Part shown: in pieces, positions 1-5,065 of the stretch
How the letters are laid out: every line of letters begins with the position of its first letter
How positions within the stretch are numbered: the first letter of the stretch is position 1
Assembly: GCA_002407725.1 (NCBI GenBank)
Contig: DHOD01000070.1
Location: 6,255 to 14,793, forward strand
Source: Christensenella sp. UBA5399
Lineage (GTDB): Bacteria > Bacillota > Clostridia > Christensenellales > Christensenellaceae
Direction of reading: 5' to 3'
Length of the DNA stretch: 8,539 nt
The notes under the pieces: model-generated
Told to the model about the DNA's origin: nothing
Seen by the model: the letters and a program-made list of their open reading frames with translations, nothing else
Databases searched by the model: none
Position numbers and translations under genes: made by a program

Positions 1-1
1 G

Positions 2-1495
2 GGTGCGCCCGGTGTGGATATACTGGCCTGTGCGCGAAGGTATGGTCTGACGGCCGAGTTCAATGCCGAATGCAAAAAGCAGGCGGCGGAGCTGACCGGG
101 GAGGCGTTGTCGGTCGAGGGAAGGCTGGACCTGCGTGGCGATAAGATTATCACGATTGACGGTGCGGACGCCAAGGATCTGGACGACGCGGTTTCGTTGA
201 AAAGGCTGGAAGGCGGAAACTGGCAACTGGGCGTACACATAGCGGATGTATCGCACTATGTGACGGAAGGCACCCCGCTGGACAGGGAGGCGCAGAAAAG
301 GGGCACCAGCGCGTATTTGATTGACCAGGTGATCCCGATGCTGCCGCACGAGCTGTCGAACGACCTGTGCTCGCTGAACCCGGGCGAGGATAAATATACG
401 CTGTCCTGTATTATGGAAATCAGCGACGAGGGCAGCCTGGTGGATTGCGAGATTGCAACTTCTCTGATAAAGACGGCACACCGCATGACGTATGATGATG
501 TGAACTGTATACTGGAGGGCGACGCGGCGCTGCGGAAACAGTATAAAGATATCGTGGATATGCTGGAGGACATGAATACGCTGGCAAAGCGTATGCGCAA
601 AAGGCGGTTTGACAGGGGCAGTATAGATTTTGACCTCAACGAGGCGGAGATACACCTGGATGAAAACGGGGTGCCCGATTACATAGGCGTCAGGGCGCGC
701 GGCGATTCGCAAAAGCTGATCGAGGAATTTATGTTGAAGTGCAACATCACGGTTGCGCAGCACTTTTATGCGATGGATATGCCGCTGGTGTACAGGATAC
801 ACGAGCAGCCGGACGCCGATAAAATGCACGAACTTGCAGTGTTTCTGGGTAACTTTGGGATCAAGCTGCGCGGCAAGGACGATATACAGCCCAAGGATAT
901 CCAGGTGGTGCTGAACGGCGTGGAAGGAAAGCCGGAGGGAAACGTGGTCAACAGCGTGACGCTGCGTTCGCTCAAGAAGGCAAAATACGATGTGCGGCCC
1001 ATTGCGCATTTTGGCTTGGCGGCCGACCAGTATTGCCACTTTACATCACCGATCCGCAGGTACCCCGACCTGATGGTGCACAGGCTTGTGAAGCTGGTGT
1101 TGGATAAAAAGATGCGGGGTGCGGTGCGTAAGCGCTATGAGGAGCTGTTGCCGGATGTCGCGCGCGTATCGAGCGAACGGGAGATCAACGCCGTCGAGGC
1201 GGAGCGCGCTGTAAACGACATGAAGATGGCGGAATATATGGCGGCACATATCGGCGAGGAATTTGACGGCGTCGTATCGGGAGTGACCAAGTTTGGGATA
1301 TTTGTGGAGTTGGAAAACACGGTTGAAGGCATGGTGCCGCTTGCGCAGATGGAGGACGATTATTACGTGTATCACGAGAAGCAGTATTGCGTGATTGGCG
1401 AACGCACGGCAAAGAAAATCACATTGGGCGACAAAACACGTGTGCGCGCGGTGGCGGCCAGCGAAGGGAAAATTGAATTCGAGTTTGTGGAATGA
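2..1495 (+). CDS. rnr: Ribonuclease R, 3' part of gene (5' end outside window)
   Basis: This is a processive 3'-to-5' exoribonuclease of the RNase II/R (RNB) family. It degrades structured RNA and, with tmRNA-SmpB, the mRNA of stalled ribosomes. The frame is open from base 2; the GTG at 14 is an internal valine in a PGVD context typical just before the RNB domain, not a start. Numbering from that valine, the catalytic motif DGADAKDLDDA (49-59) carries the expected metal-binding aspartates D49, D55, D57 and D58. The motif FTSPIRRYPDL near 342-352 is the conserved RNB substrate-binding and catalytic arginine segment. An S1 RNA-binding domain runs from about 415 to the end (GVVSGVTKFGIFVELE). 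The N-terminal helix-turn-helix and cold-shock domains lie outside the window. The protein ends directly after S1, without the lysine-rich tail of E. coli RNase R. smpB begins 39 nt downstream, suggesting co-transcription. The family assignment is very secure. Confidence 0.96.
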   Translation, partial: GAPGVDILACARRYGLTAEFNAECKKQAAELTGEALSVEGRLDLRGDKIITIDGADAKDLDDAVSLKRLEGGNWQLGVHIADVSHYVTEGTPLDREAQKRGTSAYLIDQVIPMLPHELSNDLCSLNPGEDKYTLSCIMEISDEGSLVDCEIATSLIKTAHRMTYDDVNCILEGDAALRKQYKDIVDMLEDMNTLAKRMRKRRFDRGSIDFDLNEAEIHLDENGVPDYIGVRARGDSQKLIEEFMLKCNITVAQHFYAMDMPLVYRIHEQPDADKMHELAVFLGNFGIKLRGKDDIQPKDIQVVLNGVEGKPEGNVVNSVTLRSLKKAKYDVRPIAHFGLAADQYCHFTSPIRRYPDLMVHRLVKLVLDKKMRGAVRKRYEELLPDVARVSSEREINAVEAERAVNDMKMAEYMAAHIGEEFDGVVSGVTKFGIFVELENTVEGMVPLAQMEDDYYVYHEKQYCVIGERTAKKITLGDKTRVRAVAASEGKIEFEFVE

Positions 1496-1521
1496 TATAA
1501 TGATAGTGGGTATAGAGTGAT

Positions 1522-1528
1522 GGAAGGA
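1522..1528 (+). promoter_or_regulatory. Ribosome binding site deciding the smpB start
   Basis: GGAAGGA lies 6 nt before the ATG at 1535. The alternative starts GTG 1517 and ATG 1520 have no comparable Shine-Dalgarno sequence upstream. However, the family N-terminus often has several residues before the AQNKKARH block, so ATG 1520 remains possible. Confidence 0.6.
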
Positions 1529-1534
1529 ATAAAG

Positions 1535-1969
1535 ATGCTTGCGCAAAATAAGAAGGCGCGGCACGAATATTTTATAGAAGATAAATACGAAGCGGGTATT
1601 TCGCTTGTGGGGACAGAGGTAAAGTCCTGCCGCATGGGCAAAGCCAACCTGCGCGAGGCGTATGTGCAGATCAAAAACGGCGAGGCATATGTGCAGAACA
1701 TGAACATCAGCCCTTATGAAAAGGGCAACATCATGAACCGCGACCCGCTTAGGACACGCAAGCTGCTGTTGCACAAGAAGGAGATCGCAAAGTTGCTGGG
1801 GTTGGTATCGCAGAAGGGATATACGCTGATCCCACTGAATATGTACCTGAAGCACGGCAAGGTCAAGCTGGAAATCGGCGTTGCCAGGGGCAAGCATACA
1901 TACGACAAGAGGCGGGACATAAAGGACAGGGAAGTGAAGCGCGATATGGAAAGGAGGATGAAAGGTTAA
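1535..1969 (+). CDS. smpB: SsrA-binding protein SmpB
   Basis: SmpB is the small basic partner of tmRNA. It binds the tRNA-like domain, promotes alanylation, and occupies the decoding centre and mRNA channel of stalled ribosomes during trans-translation. The 144-residue product carries the family hallmarks in order: [13 protein letters not shown] at the N-terminus, [14 protein letters not shown], the [11 protein letters not shown] segment, [20 protein letters not shown], and a basic C-terminal tail ([19 protein letters not shown]) that in the family folds as a helix in the mRNA channel. The chosen ATG has the best ribosome binding site; starting at 1520 would add MEGIK. The length is close to the usual 145-160. 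It sits between rnr and ssrA, 26 nt before the tmRNA, the classic Firmicute arrangement. The protein identity is secure; only the exact start is uncertain. Confidence 0.95.
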   Translation: MLAQNKKARHEYFIEDKYEAGISLVGTEVKSCRMGKANLREAYVQIKNGEAYVQNMNISPYEKGNIMNRDPLRTRKLLLHKKEIAKLLGLVSQKGYTLIPLNMYLKHGKVKLEIGVARGKHTYDKRRDIKDREVKRDMERRMKG

Positions 1970-2089
1970 AACAACAAATATAAGAATAATTTCATGGGGA
2001 TGTACCGGTTTCGACGGGGGCATTTGTGAGGACGATAAGCAAGCCGCAGCCGAGTATTCTGCGTTAAAACGGCTCAAATAAATATAATT

Positions 2090-2143
2090 GCTAAAACAAA
2101 CAAAACTGCAGAGGTGGGCACGCCCGCTCTGCTTGCTGCTTAA
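2090..2143 (+). other. tmRNA proteolysis-tag reading frame
   Basis: The resume codon is GCT at 2090; 17 codons follow to the TAA at 2141, reading AKTNKTAEVGTPALLAA. With the alanine carried by tmRNA itself the added tag would have 18 residues. The placement is supported by the local match to the Bacillus subtilis tmRNA, where AAATAUAACU precedes the resume codon and the tag begins GKTN. The hydrophobic LAA end is the known degron for ClpXP-type proteases. An in-frame alternative resume codon, GCA at 2108, is less likely. Confidence 0.85.
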
Positions 2144-2357
2144 TTAAATAGCAGCCTTCCCTCCACTCCTTCCCTGTTGGGGAGTGACAGGGGAGCAAAT
2201 TTACAGCAGGCTCCCGCATTTCTAAAGCTTTGAGGAAATACGGAATTTATGAAGCTACCTCGCGCGTTTTTTGTGGCTTAGGGGCGCAAAGAGGGAAACA
2301 ATACAAAGGCCAATAAGCTTGTAGAAAGTTGTCTGGACAGGCTTTCGGACGCGGGTT

Positions 2358-2378
2358 CGACTCCCGCCATCTCCACCA
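2358..2378 (+). repeat. 3' end of ssrA, copy 1 of a 21-nt direct repeat (possible att core)
   Basis: The last 21 nt of the tmRNA gene, from CGACTC in the T-arm through CCA, recur at 2515-2535 with a single C-to-T change. The 3' ends of tRNA and tmRNA genes are established target sites for tyrosine-recombinase integrases, which recreate the gene end and leave a direct repeat. Confidence 0.75.
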
Positions 2379-2420
2379 TTTACAAAAAATGACATCCGAA
2401 AGGGTGTCATTTTTTGTAAA
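2379..2420 (+). terminator. Terminator hairpin immediately after ssrA
   Basis: A 19-bp stem (2379-2397 with 2402-2420, one G-T wobble) closes a GAAA tetraloop. The run of six T falls within the 3' arm and the matching six A in the 5' arm, so the hairpin could act on either strand. It begins on the base after the encoded CCA, so it also marks the 3' end for processing. Confidence 0.88.
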
Positions 2421-2434
2421 TGATAAATAATGAA

Positions 2435-2520
2435 GGAGTCGAACACGTAGCGAGCGCCGCCAGTGGCGGATGCAGCGAGCGAACGCGGCGTGATAGCGAC
2501 CAACGGGAGCGGAGCGACTC
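2435..2520. repeat. GC-rich palindromic element between the two ssrA ends
   Basis: GGAGTCG (2435-2441) and CGACTC (2515-2520) form terminal inverted repeats. GGAGTCGAAC (2435-2444) is also the exact reverse complement of the tmRNA T-arm at 2355-2364. Inside are a CCGCC-AGT-GGCGG hairpin (2457-2469), the repeated word AGCGAGCG (at 2449-2456 and 2473-2480), and the related GGAGCGGAGCG near the right end. The element differs sharply in composition from the AT-rich sequence just before it. It contains no convincing coding sequence. It could be a small non-autonomous repeat or the residue of repeated integration at ssrA. Confidence 0.55.
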
Positions 2521-2535
2521 TCGCCATCTCCACCA
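2515..2535 (+). repeat. Second copy of the ssrA 3' end (possible integration scar)
   Basis: This stretch matches 2358-2378 at 20 of 21 positions, differing only at 2521 (T for C). The tRNA-like half upstream of it is missing: the sequence before CGACTC is GGGAGCGGAG and cannot form the T-stem, so this is not a second functional tmRNA. It lies 157 nt from the original copy. That is too close to bracket a whole integrative element, so it fits a scar, a decayed att site or a repeat element carrying the gene end. Confidence 0.7.
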
Positions 2536-2536
2536 C

Positions 2537-2556
2537 GTCGCAGCAAACTGCGCGAC
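2537..2556 (+). other. Small hairpin after the ssrA-end repeat
   Basis: GTCGCAG (2537-2543) can pair with CTGC (2548-2551) and GAC (2554-2556) around a CAAA loop, with a two-base bulge. It adds to the cluster of structures downstream of ssrA; its function is unknown. Confidence 0.4.
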
Positions 2557-2563
2557 ACTCGAA

Positions 2564-2591
2564 CCCCTCGCAAAGAGACGCGAGGGGTTTT
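2564..2591 (+). terminator. Second rho-independent terminator downstream of ssrA
   Basis: CCCCTCGC (2564-2571) and GCGAGGGG (2580-2587) form a perfect 8-bp GC-rich stem with an 8-nt loop, followed by TTTT. No gene lies between this and the first ssrA terminator. It is either a backup terminator or the terminator that once ended a transcript belonging to the inserted element. Confidence 0.7.
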
Positions 2592-2616
2592 CGTATGCTC
2601 CGTTGCTGCTCCTTTT

Positions 2617-2651
2617 CCCCACGCGACCCACTGCGCTGGGCTCGCGCGGGG
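2617..2651. other. Imperfect GC-rich hairpin in the convergent intergenic region
   Basis: CCCC (2617-2620), CGCGA (2622-2626) and CCCA (2627-2630) pair with GGGG (2648-2651), TCGCG (2642-2646) and TGGG (2637-2640). This makes a 13-bp stem with one mismatch, one bulge and a 6-nt loop. No T-run follows on either strand, so it is not a normal terminator. It is more like a palindromic repeat unit. Confidence 0.45.
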
Positions 2652-2667
2652 GCCCCTGAAACGCTTA

Positions 2668-2696
2668 TTGTCACGCAGCTTTTCTTGCGATATAAA
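2668..2696 (+). promoter_or_regulatory. Candidate sigma-70-type promoter inside the convergent region
   Basis: TTGTCA (2668-2673) and TATAAA (2691-2696) are separated by exactly 17 nt, each hexamer one base from consensus. The predicted start near 2703 falls at the first base of a stem-loop. There is no protein-coding gene downstream on this strand, so it would drive only the candidate small RNA described next. Confidence 0.4.
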
Positions 2697-2702
2697 TATC
2701 TT

Positions 2703-2788
2703 TTGATACCATGTCACGCCTGTATCAATTGAGCCCGCATAAGAAATAAACTATAAAAGAAAACCCGCTATTTAGCGGGGTTCTTGTT
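2703..2788 (+). ncRNA. Candidate small RNA of about 85 nt
   Basis: I do not recognise a family. The evidence is architectural. A promoter-like sequence sits directly upstream. A 7-bp stem with a 12-nt loop starts at the predicted 5' end (TTGATAC 2703-2709 with GTATCAA 2722-2728). The 3' end is a GC-rich stem (2764-2770 with 2773-2779) followed by a T-rich tract (TTCTTGTTT). The only nearby gene on the opposite strand is the PII gene ending at 2815, so the RNA could overlap the 3' untranslated end of the amt-PII message. It may equally be an accidental alignment of a promoter-like sequence with the PII-gene terminator. Confidence 0.28.
2762..2782 (-). terminator. Terminator of the amt-PII operon (possibly bidirectional)
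   Basis: CCCGCTA (2764-2770) pairs with TAGCGGG (2773-2779). Read on the - strand the stem is followed by TTTTCTTTT, a good U-tract, about 35-50 nt after the PII stop codon. Read on the + strand it is followed by TTCTTGTTT, so it could also stop transcripts coming from the ssrA side. Confidence 0.8.
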
Positions 2789-2814
2789 TGCTATGGCGAA
2801 ATGATACGTGTGCG

Positions 2815-3156
2815 TTAAATTGCGTTGGAGCCTTCTTCACCTGTACGGATTTTGACGGCATTTTCAAGATTGTAAATGAAAATCTTCCCATCGCCGATAT
2901 GGCCTGTGTTGGCAACGCGCCGAATGGTTTCGGTGATTTTCTCTTCCCATTCCCGGGTGGGGACGACAATTTCAAACTTGATCTTGGGACGAACCAGTAT
3001 CTCGGTCGCCGGGGCATCTGTAGTTTCCATGTAGCCCTTTTGCGAACCGCATCCCATGACCTGGTACAGGGTGAGGCTGGTGACCCCGGCCCTGCTTAAA
3101 GCTTCTTTTACTTCTTCCATTTTTTCTTCACGGATAATGGCTTCTATTTTATACAT
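2815..3156 (-). CDS. glnB: PII nitrogen regulatory protein, GlnK-like (linked to amt)
   Basis: PII proteins are trimeric sensors of ATP/ADP and 2-oxoglutarate; those encoded beside amt usually plug the transporter when nitrogen is plentiful. The 113-residue product aligns with E. coli GlnB/GlnK over its length. The ligand-binding positions Q39 and K58 are present, and the C-terminal signature reads TGHIGDGKIFIYNLENAVKIRTGEEG (84-109, written here across its key parts: G88, D89, K91, R104). There is one extra residue after P66. The T-loop is odd: positions 45-52 read TTDAPATE, so it lacks both Tyr51 (the uridylylation site) and Arg47 (the residue GlnK inserts into the AmtB channel); position 49 is Pro, so the cyanobacterial phospho-serine is absent too. 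AGGAGG lies 8 nt before the ATG. The gene is 18 nt downstream of amt. Family membership is secure; the regulatory mode is inferred. Confidence 0.94.
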   Translation of the reverse strand: MYKIEAIIREEKMEEVKEALSRAGVTSLTLYQVMGCGSQKGYMETTDAPATEILVRPKIKFEIVVPTREWEEKITETIRRVANTGHIGDGKIFIYNLENAVKIRTGEEGSNAI

Positions 3157-3174
3157 AACGCAAACCTCCTGCGG

Positions 3175-4422
3175 TCAGTCCAGGCCGCTGAACGACGGAT
3201 AAGCCGTTTCGCCATGCTGAGAAATATCCAGTCCCAACTGCTCGTCGCGCTTGCTTACGCGCAGCGGGGTAAAGATACGTGTAACCCCTGCGCAAACAAG
3301 CGTGCCGATAACGGCTATGGCAATTGATATCAAGATACTGAGTATCTGGGCGGTAAATTGCTCCGTGCTGCCGAATATAAGGCCCTCTTTTGCGGCGGCG
3401 TTGATGGCAGGATCGGCGAAGATCCCCGTGGCCACGCCGCCCCAGATGCCGCCGATGCCATGACAGCCAAACGCATCCAGCGCGTCGTCGAATTTAAATT
3501 TCTTTTTTATGAGTGCAATGCTGAAATAACATATCGGGGATGCTACCGCGCCAATCAAAAGTGCCGACCATACCGGTACAAATCCTGCGCCCGGTGTGAT
3601 GGCGACCAAACCCGCGACTGCGCCGGTACAAGCGCCTATCAAGGTTGGTTTTCCATATTTGTTTATGTCGATGATGATCCAAGTCATCATAGCGGTGGCA
3701 GCGGATGTAGCGGTTGTCATAAATGCGTGTGTAGCCAGGCCGTCTGCCGCCAGTACGCTTCCCGCATTGAACCCAAACCAGCCAAACCAGAGCAGCGCCA
3801 TACCAAGCATGACGAAAGGGATGTTGTGAACCCGGTACGCGGTATGTTCATATTCCTTGCGCCTGCCAAGCAGTATACAGAGTATAAAGCCGGTAATGCC
3901 TGAGCTGATGTGCACCACGTTGCCACCCGCAAAATCAAGCGAGCCCAGTCCATCCGCACCAAGCAGGCCGCCTTGCCCCCAAACCAATCGCGCCAAAGGA
4001 TAGTAAACCAAAAATGACCAGAATATGATAAACAGAAAGAGCGCTTTGAATTTCATCCGGCCGGAAATAGAGCCCGTTAGTATAGCGGGTGTGATCAACG
4101 CAAACATCATCTGAAAAGCGATAAACGCATAAGAGGGGATGGTTGGCGCATATGGGGAGGGGGCGGATAATGTAATATTCTGCAAGCCGACTTGGTCCAA
4201 CGTGCCGATGACACCAGCGGTGTTGCCGGCAAAAGTCAGGGAATAGCCGCACAAAACCCACATTGTCATGCCCAGGCCCATGATGGATACAGACGCCATC
4301 ATATTATTCACTACATTTTTTCGCCTACCCAGCCCGCCGTAGAAAAAGCCCAGGCCGGGCGTCATAATAAACACCAACGCCGTGCATATCAGTATAAAAG
4401 CTGTATTTCCAGTATCAATCAC
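3175..4422 (-). CDS. amt: Ammonium transporter, Amt/MEP/Rh family
   Basis: This 415-residue integral membrane protein moves ammonium or ammonia into the cell and is expected to form a trimer with about 11 transmembrane helices per subunit. Family motifs are visible in order: FFYGGLGRRKNVVNNMM (26-42), W148, the Asp163 site in LDFAGGNVVH, and the twin pore histidines His171 (NVVHISSG) and His321 (FGCHGIGGIWG). GWFGFNAGS lies at 214-222. The cytoplasmic tail RDEQLGLDISQHGETAY (392-408) is the conserved segment that couples the subunits and contacts PII. The start is a GTG at 4422, preceded by AGGAG 9 nt upstream; no cleavable signal peptide is evident. The gene is first in a two-gene operon with the PII gene, the reverse of the usual glnK-amtB order. 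A near-consensus promoter lies about 95 nt upstream. Confidence 0.96.
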   Translation of the reverse strand: MIDTGNTAFILICTALVFIMTPGLGFFYGGLGRRKNVVNNMMASVSIMGLGMTMWVLCGYSLTFAGNTAGVIGTLDQVGLQNITLSAPSPYAPTIPSYAFIAFQMMFALITPAILTGSISGRMKFKALFLFIIFWSFLVYYPLARLVWGQGGLLGADGLGSLDFAGGNVVHISSGITGFILCILLGRRKEYEHTAYRVHNIPFVMLGMALLWFGWFGFNAGSVLAADGLATHAFMTTATSAATAMMTWIIIDINKYGKPTLIGACTGAVAGLVAITPGAGFVPVWSALLIGAVASPICYFSIALIKKKFKFDDALDAFGCHGIGGIWGGVATGIFADPAINAAAKEGLIFGSTEQFTAQILSILISIAIAVIGTLVCAGVTRIFTPLRVSKRDEQLGLDISQHGETAYPSFSGLD

Positions 4423-4431
4423 TTGAGATTT

Positions 4432-4436
4432 CTCCT
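4432..4436 (-). promoter_or_regulatory. Ribosome binding site supporting the GTG start of amt
   Basis: On the - strand AAAGGAGA, core AGGAG at 4432-4436, sits 9 nt before the GTG. The next Met codons lie inside the first membrane segment, so this GTG is the sensible start. Confidence 0.75.
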
Positions 4437-4453
4437 TTCAGGGTGGTGCATCC

Positions 4454-4465
4454 GCCATACATGGC
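4454..4465 (-). other. Inverted repeat in the amt 5' untranslated region
   Basis: GCCAT and ATGGC are separated by two bases. As RNA it would open to a CTGCC/GGCGG stem with a six-base loop, about 30 nt before the amt start. It could influence translation or be incidental. It does not match a riboswitch class I can recognise. Confidence 0.3.
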
Positions 4466-4492
4466 AGGTGCCGAGAGGGTTCATTCTATTGC

Positions 4493-4504
4493 GAAACATG
4501 TTTC
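4493..4504 (-). promoter_or_regulatory. Perfect 12-nt palindrome near the amt transcription start (candidate operator)
   Basis: GAAACATGTTTC is a perfect palindrome. Given the promoter at 4517-4545, it covers roughly +7 to +18 of the transcript, a position where a bound repressor would block elongation. It does not match the TnrA/GlnR consensus (TGTNA-N7-TNACA), so no regulator can be named. Confidence 0.4.
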
Positions 4505-4516
4505 TTTCCATAGGTT

Positions 4517-4545
4517 ATTTTAATAAAAACAGAAAGTGGTGTCAA
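4517..4545 (-). promoter_or_regulatory. Promoter of the amt-PII operon
   Basis: On the - strand TTGACA (4540-4545) is a perfect -35 box. After exactly 17 nt it is followed by TAAAAT (4517-4522), one base from the -10 consensus. Transcription would start near 4510, leaving an untranslated leader of about 88 nt. This indicates housekeeping-sigma transcription rather than a sigma-54 promoter. Confidence 0.75.
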
Positions 4546-5052
4546 TGGATTTTTTGCAAAAAATACAATTTCGTGATTAAAATATTTCAAAATATAATTA
4601 AAATAGCTAAAAATATGCTTAAATATGAAATAAAATATATATTAAATTTCATTTTGGCTTATAGTAAAGTAATGCTGCTTTGCGACAAACATTCTTCGTG
4701 TGAGTTGATGCGGTTGTTTGATAGTATAAAGGTTCCTTATAAGATTCTGTCTGATGACACATAATACCTTACAAATAAAGCCGCGGTTTTCGTGTGCAAT
4801 TTCTGATTATTAAAATTTTTTTTCCATAAAGGCGACAACTATAGAAGGTGTTAGATTTTTGCTTTTTATAAGGGTGGCACATCATCTTGAGTTCCTGAAT
4901 TTGTAAAAGTCGTACCAAATTGTGAACTTTATATTAAATTACCAAAAACTACTATTTTAAATGCGACTTTTTACCGATATTAAGATTAGATAAGAGATCA
5001 GAACATCAGAAAAAAGGGACAGACTTTCTGAGTTTAGTATATTTAAAAGTGT
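4546..5052. other. AT-rich intergenic region without a convincing gene
   Basis: About 500 nt separate the divergent amt operon and surface-protein gene. The sequence is strikingly AT-rich, especially at 4560-4670. The only open stretch of note would give a 30-residue peptide at 4672-4764, which lacks a ribosome binding site. A spaced inverted repeat lies at 4903-4974. I could not find a strong promoter for the downstream gene; TATATT near 5038 lacks a matching -35 box. Confidence 0.6.
4903..4974. repeat. Spaced inverted repeat upstream of the surface-protein gene
   Basis: GTAAAAGTCG (4903-4912) and CGACTTTTTAC (4964-4974) are complementary except for one extra base, with about 51 nt between them. 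They lie 92-163 nt before the TTG start. They could bring a regulator to two half-sites or close a large leader-RNA stem. Confidence 0.4.
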
Positions 5053-5058
5053 GAGGAG
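5053..5058 (+). promoter_or_regulatory. Ribosome binding site deciding the TTG start at 5066
   Basis: GAGGAG at 5053-5058 is 7 nt before the TTG at 5066. The first in-frame ATG (5108) has only weak AGAAGA-like sequence before it. TTG is therefore preferred; starting at 5108 would shorten the basic N-region but leave the signal peptide core intact. Confidence 0.7.
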
Positions 5059-5065
5059 AGGGAAT

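Larger units (their letters stand above)
1996..2378 (+). ncRNA. ssrA: Transfer-messenger RNA (tmRNA)
   Basis: This complete 383-nt tmRNA rescues stalled ribosomes, acting first as alanyl-tRNA and then as mRNA for a degradation tag. The 5' end GGGGATG (1996-2002) pairs with CATCTCC (2368-2374), including the usual G-U pair, followed by A and an encoded CCA (2376-2378). The diagnostic GGTTTCGACGGGG box follows the 5' acceptor strand. The T-arm is GCGGG-TTCGACT-CCCGC (2351-2367). A pseudoknot upstream of the tag frame can form from CGCAG (2045-2049)/CTGCG (2059-2063) and the overlapping AGCCG (2048-2052)/CGGCT (2070-2074). A clear H-type pseudoknot downstream pairs 2164-2169 with 2181-2186 and 2172-2177 with 2187-2192. 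It is a one-piece (not permuted) tmRNA. No strong promoter is obvious in the 26 nt after smpB, though TATAAG at 1979 is a possible -10 box; it may also be processed from a longer transcript. Confidence 0.97.

Noticed and set aside
14..16. GTG at 14 as the start of the RNase R gene
   Set aside because: The frame is open to the window edge and the preceding residues GAPG match the family before VD. The protein would also lack its N-terminal domains.
1046..2077. 343-codon open frame on the - strand
   Set aside because: It is antisense to rnr, smpB and the 5' end of ssrA, and its Cys/His-rich translation has no recognisable domain.
2515..2535. A second tmRNA or tRNA gene
   Set aside because: Only the 3' acceptor strand and part of the T-arm are present. 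The upstream sequence cannot form a T-stem or a 5' acceptor strand.
2247..2717. Open frames on the - strand over ssrA and the palindromic region, reading WWRWRESNPRPKA or GGSRTRVRKP
   Set aside because: These are translations of the reverse strand of a tmRNA 3' end, a well-known source of false protein calls. They overlap the RNA gene and its terminator and resemble no protein family beyond other such artefacts.
4423..4510. Riboswitch or ANTAR-type double hairpin in the amt leader
   Set aside because: The only stem with a six-base loop (ATGTAT) lacks the G expected at loop position 4 for ANTAR targets, and no glutamine riboswitch core is recognisable.
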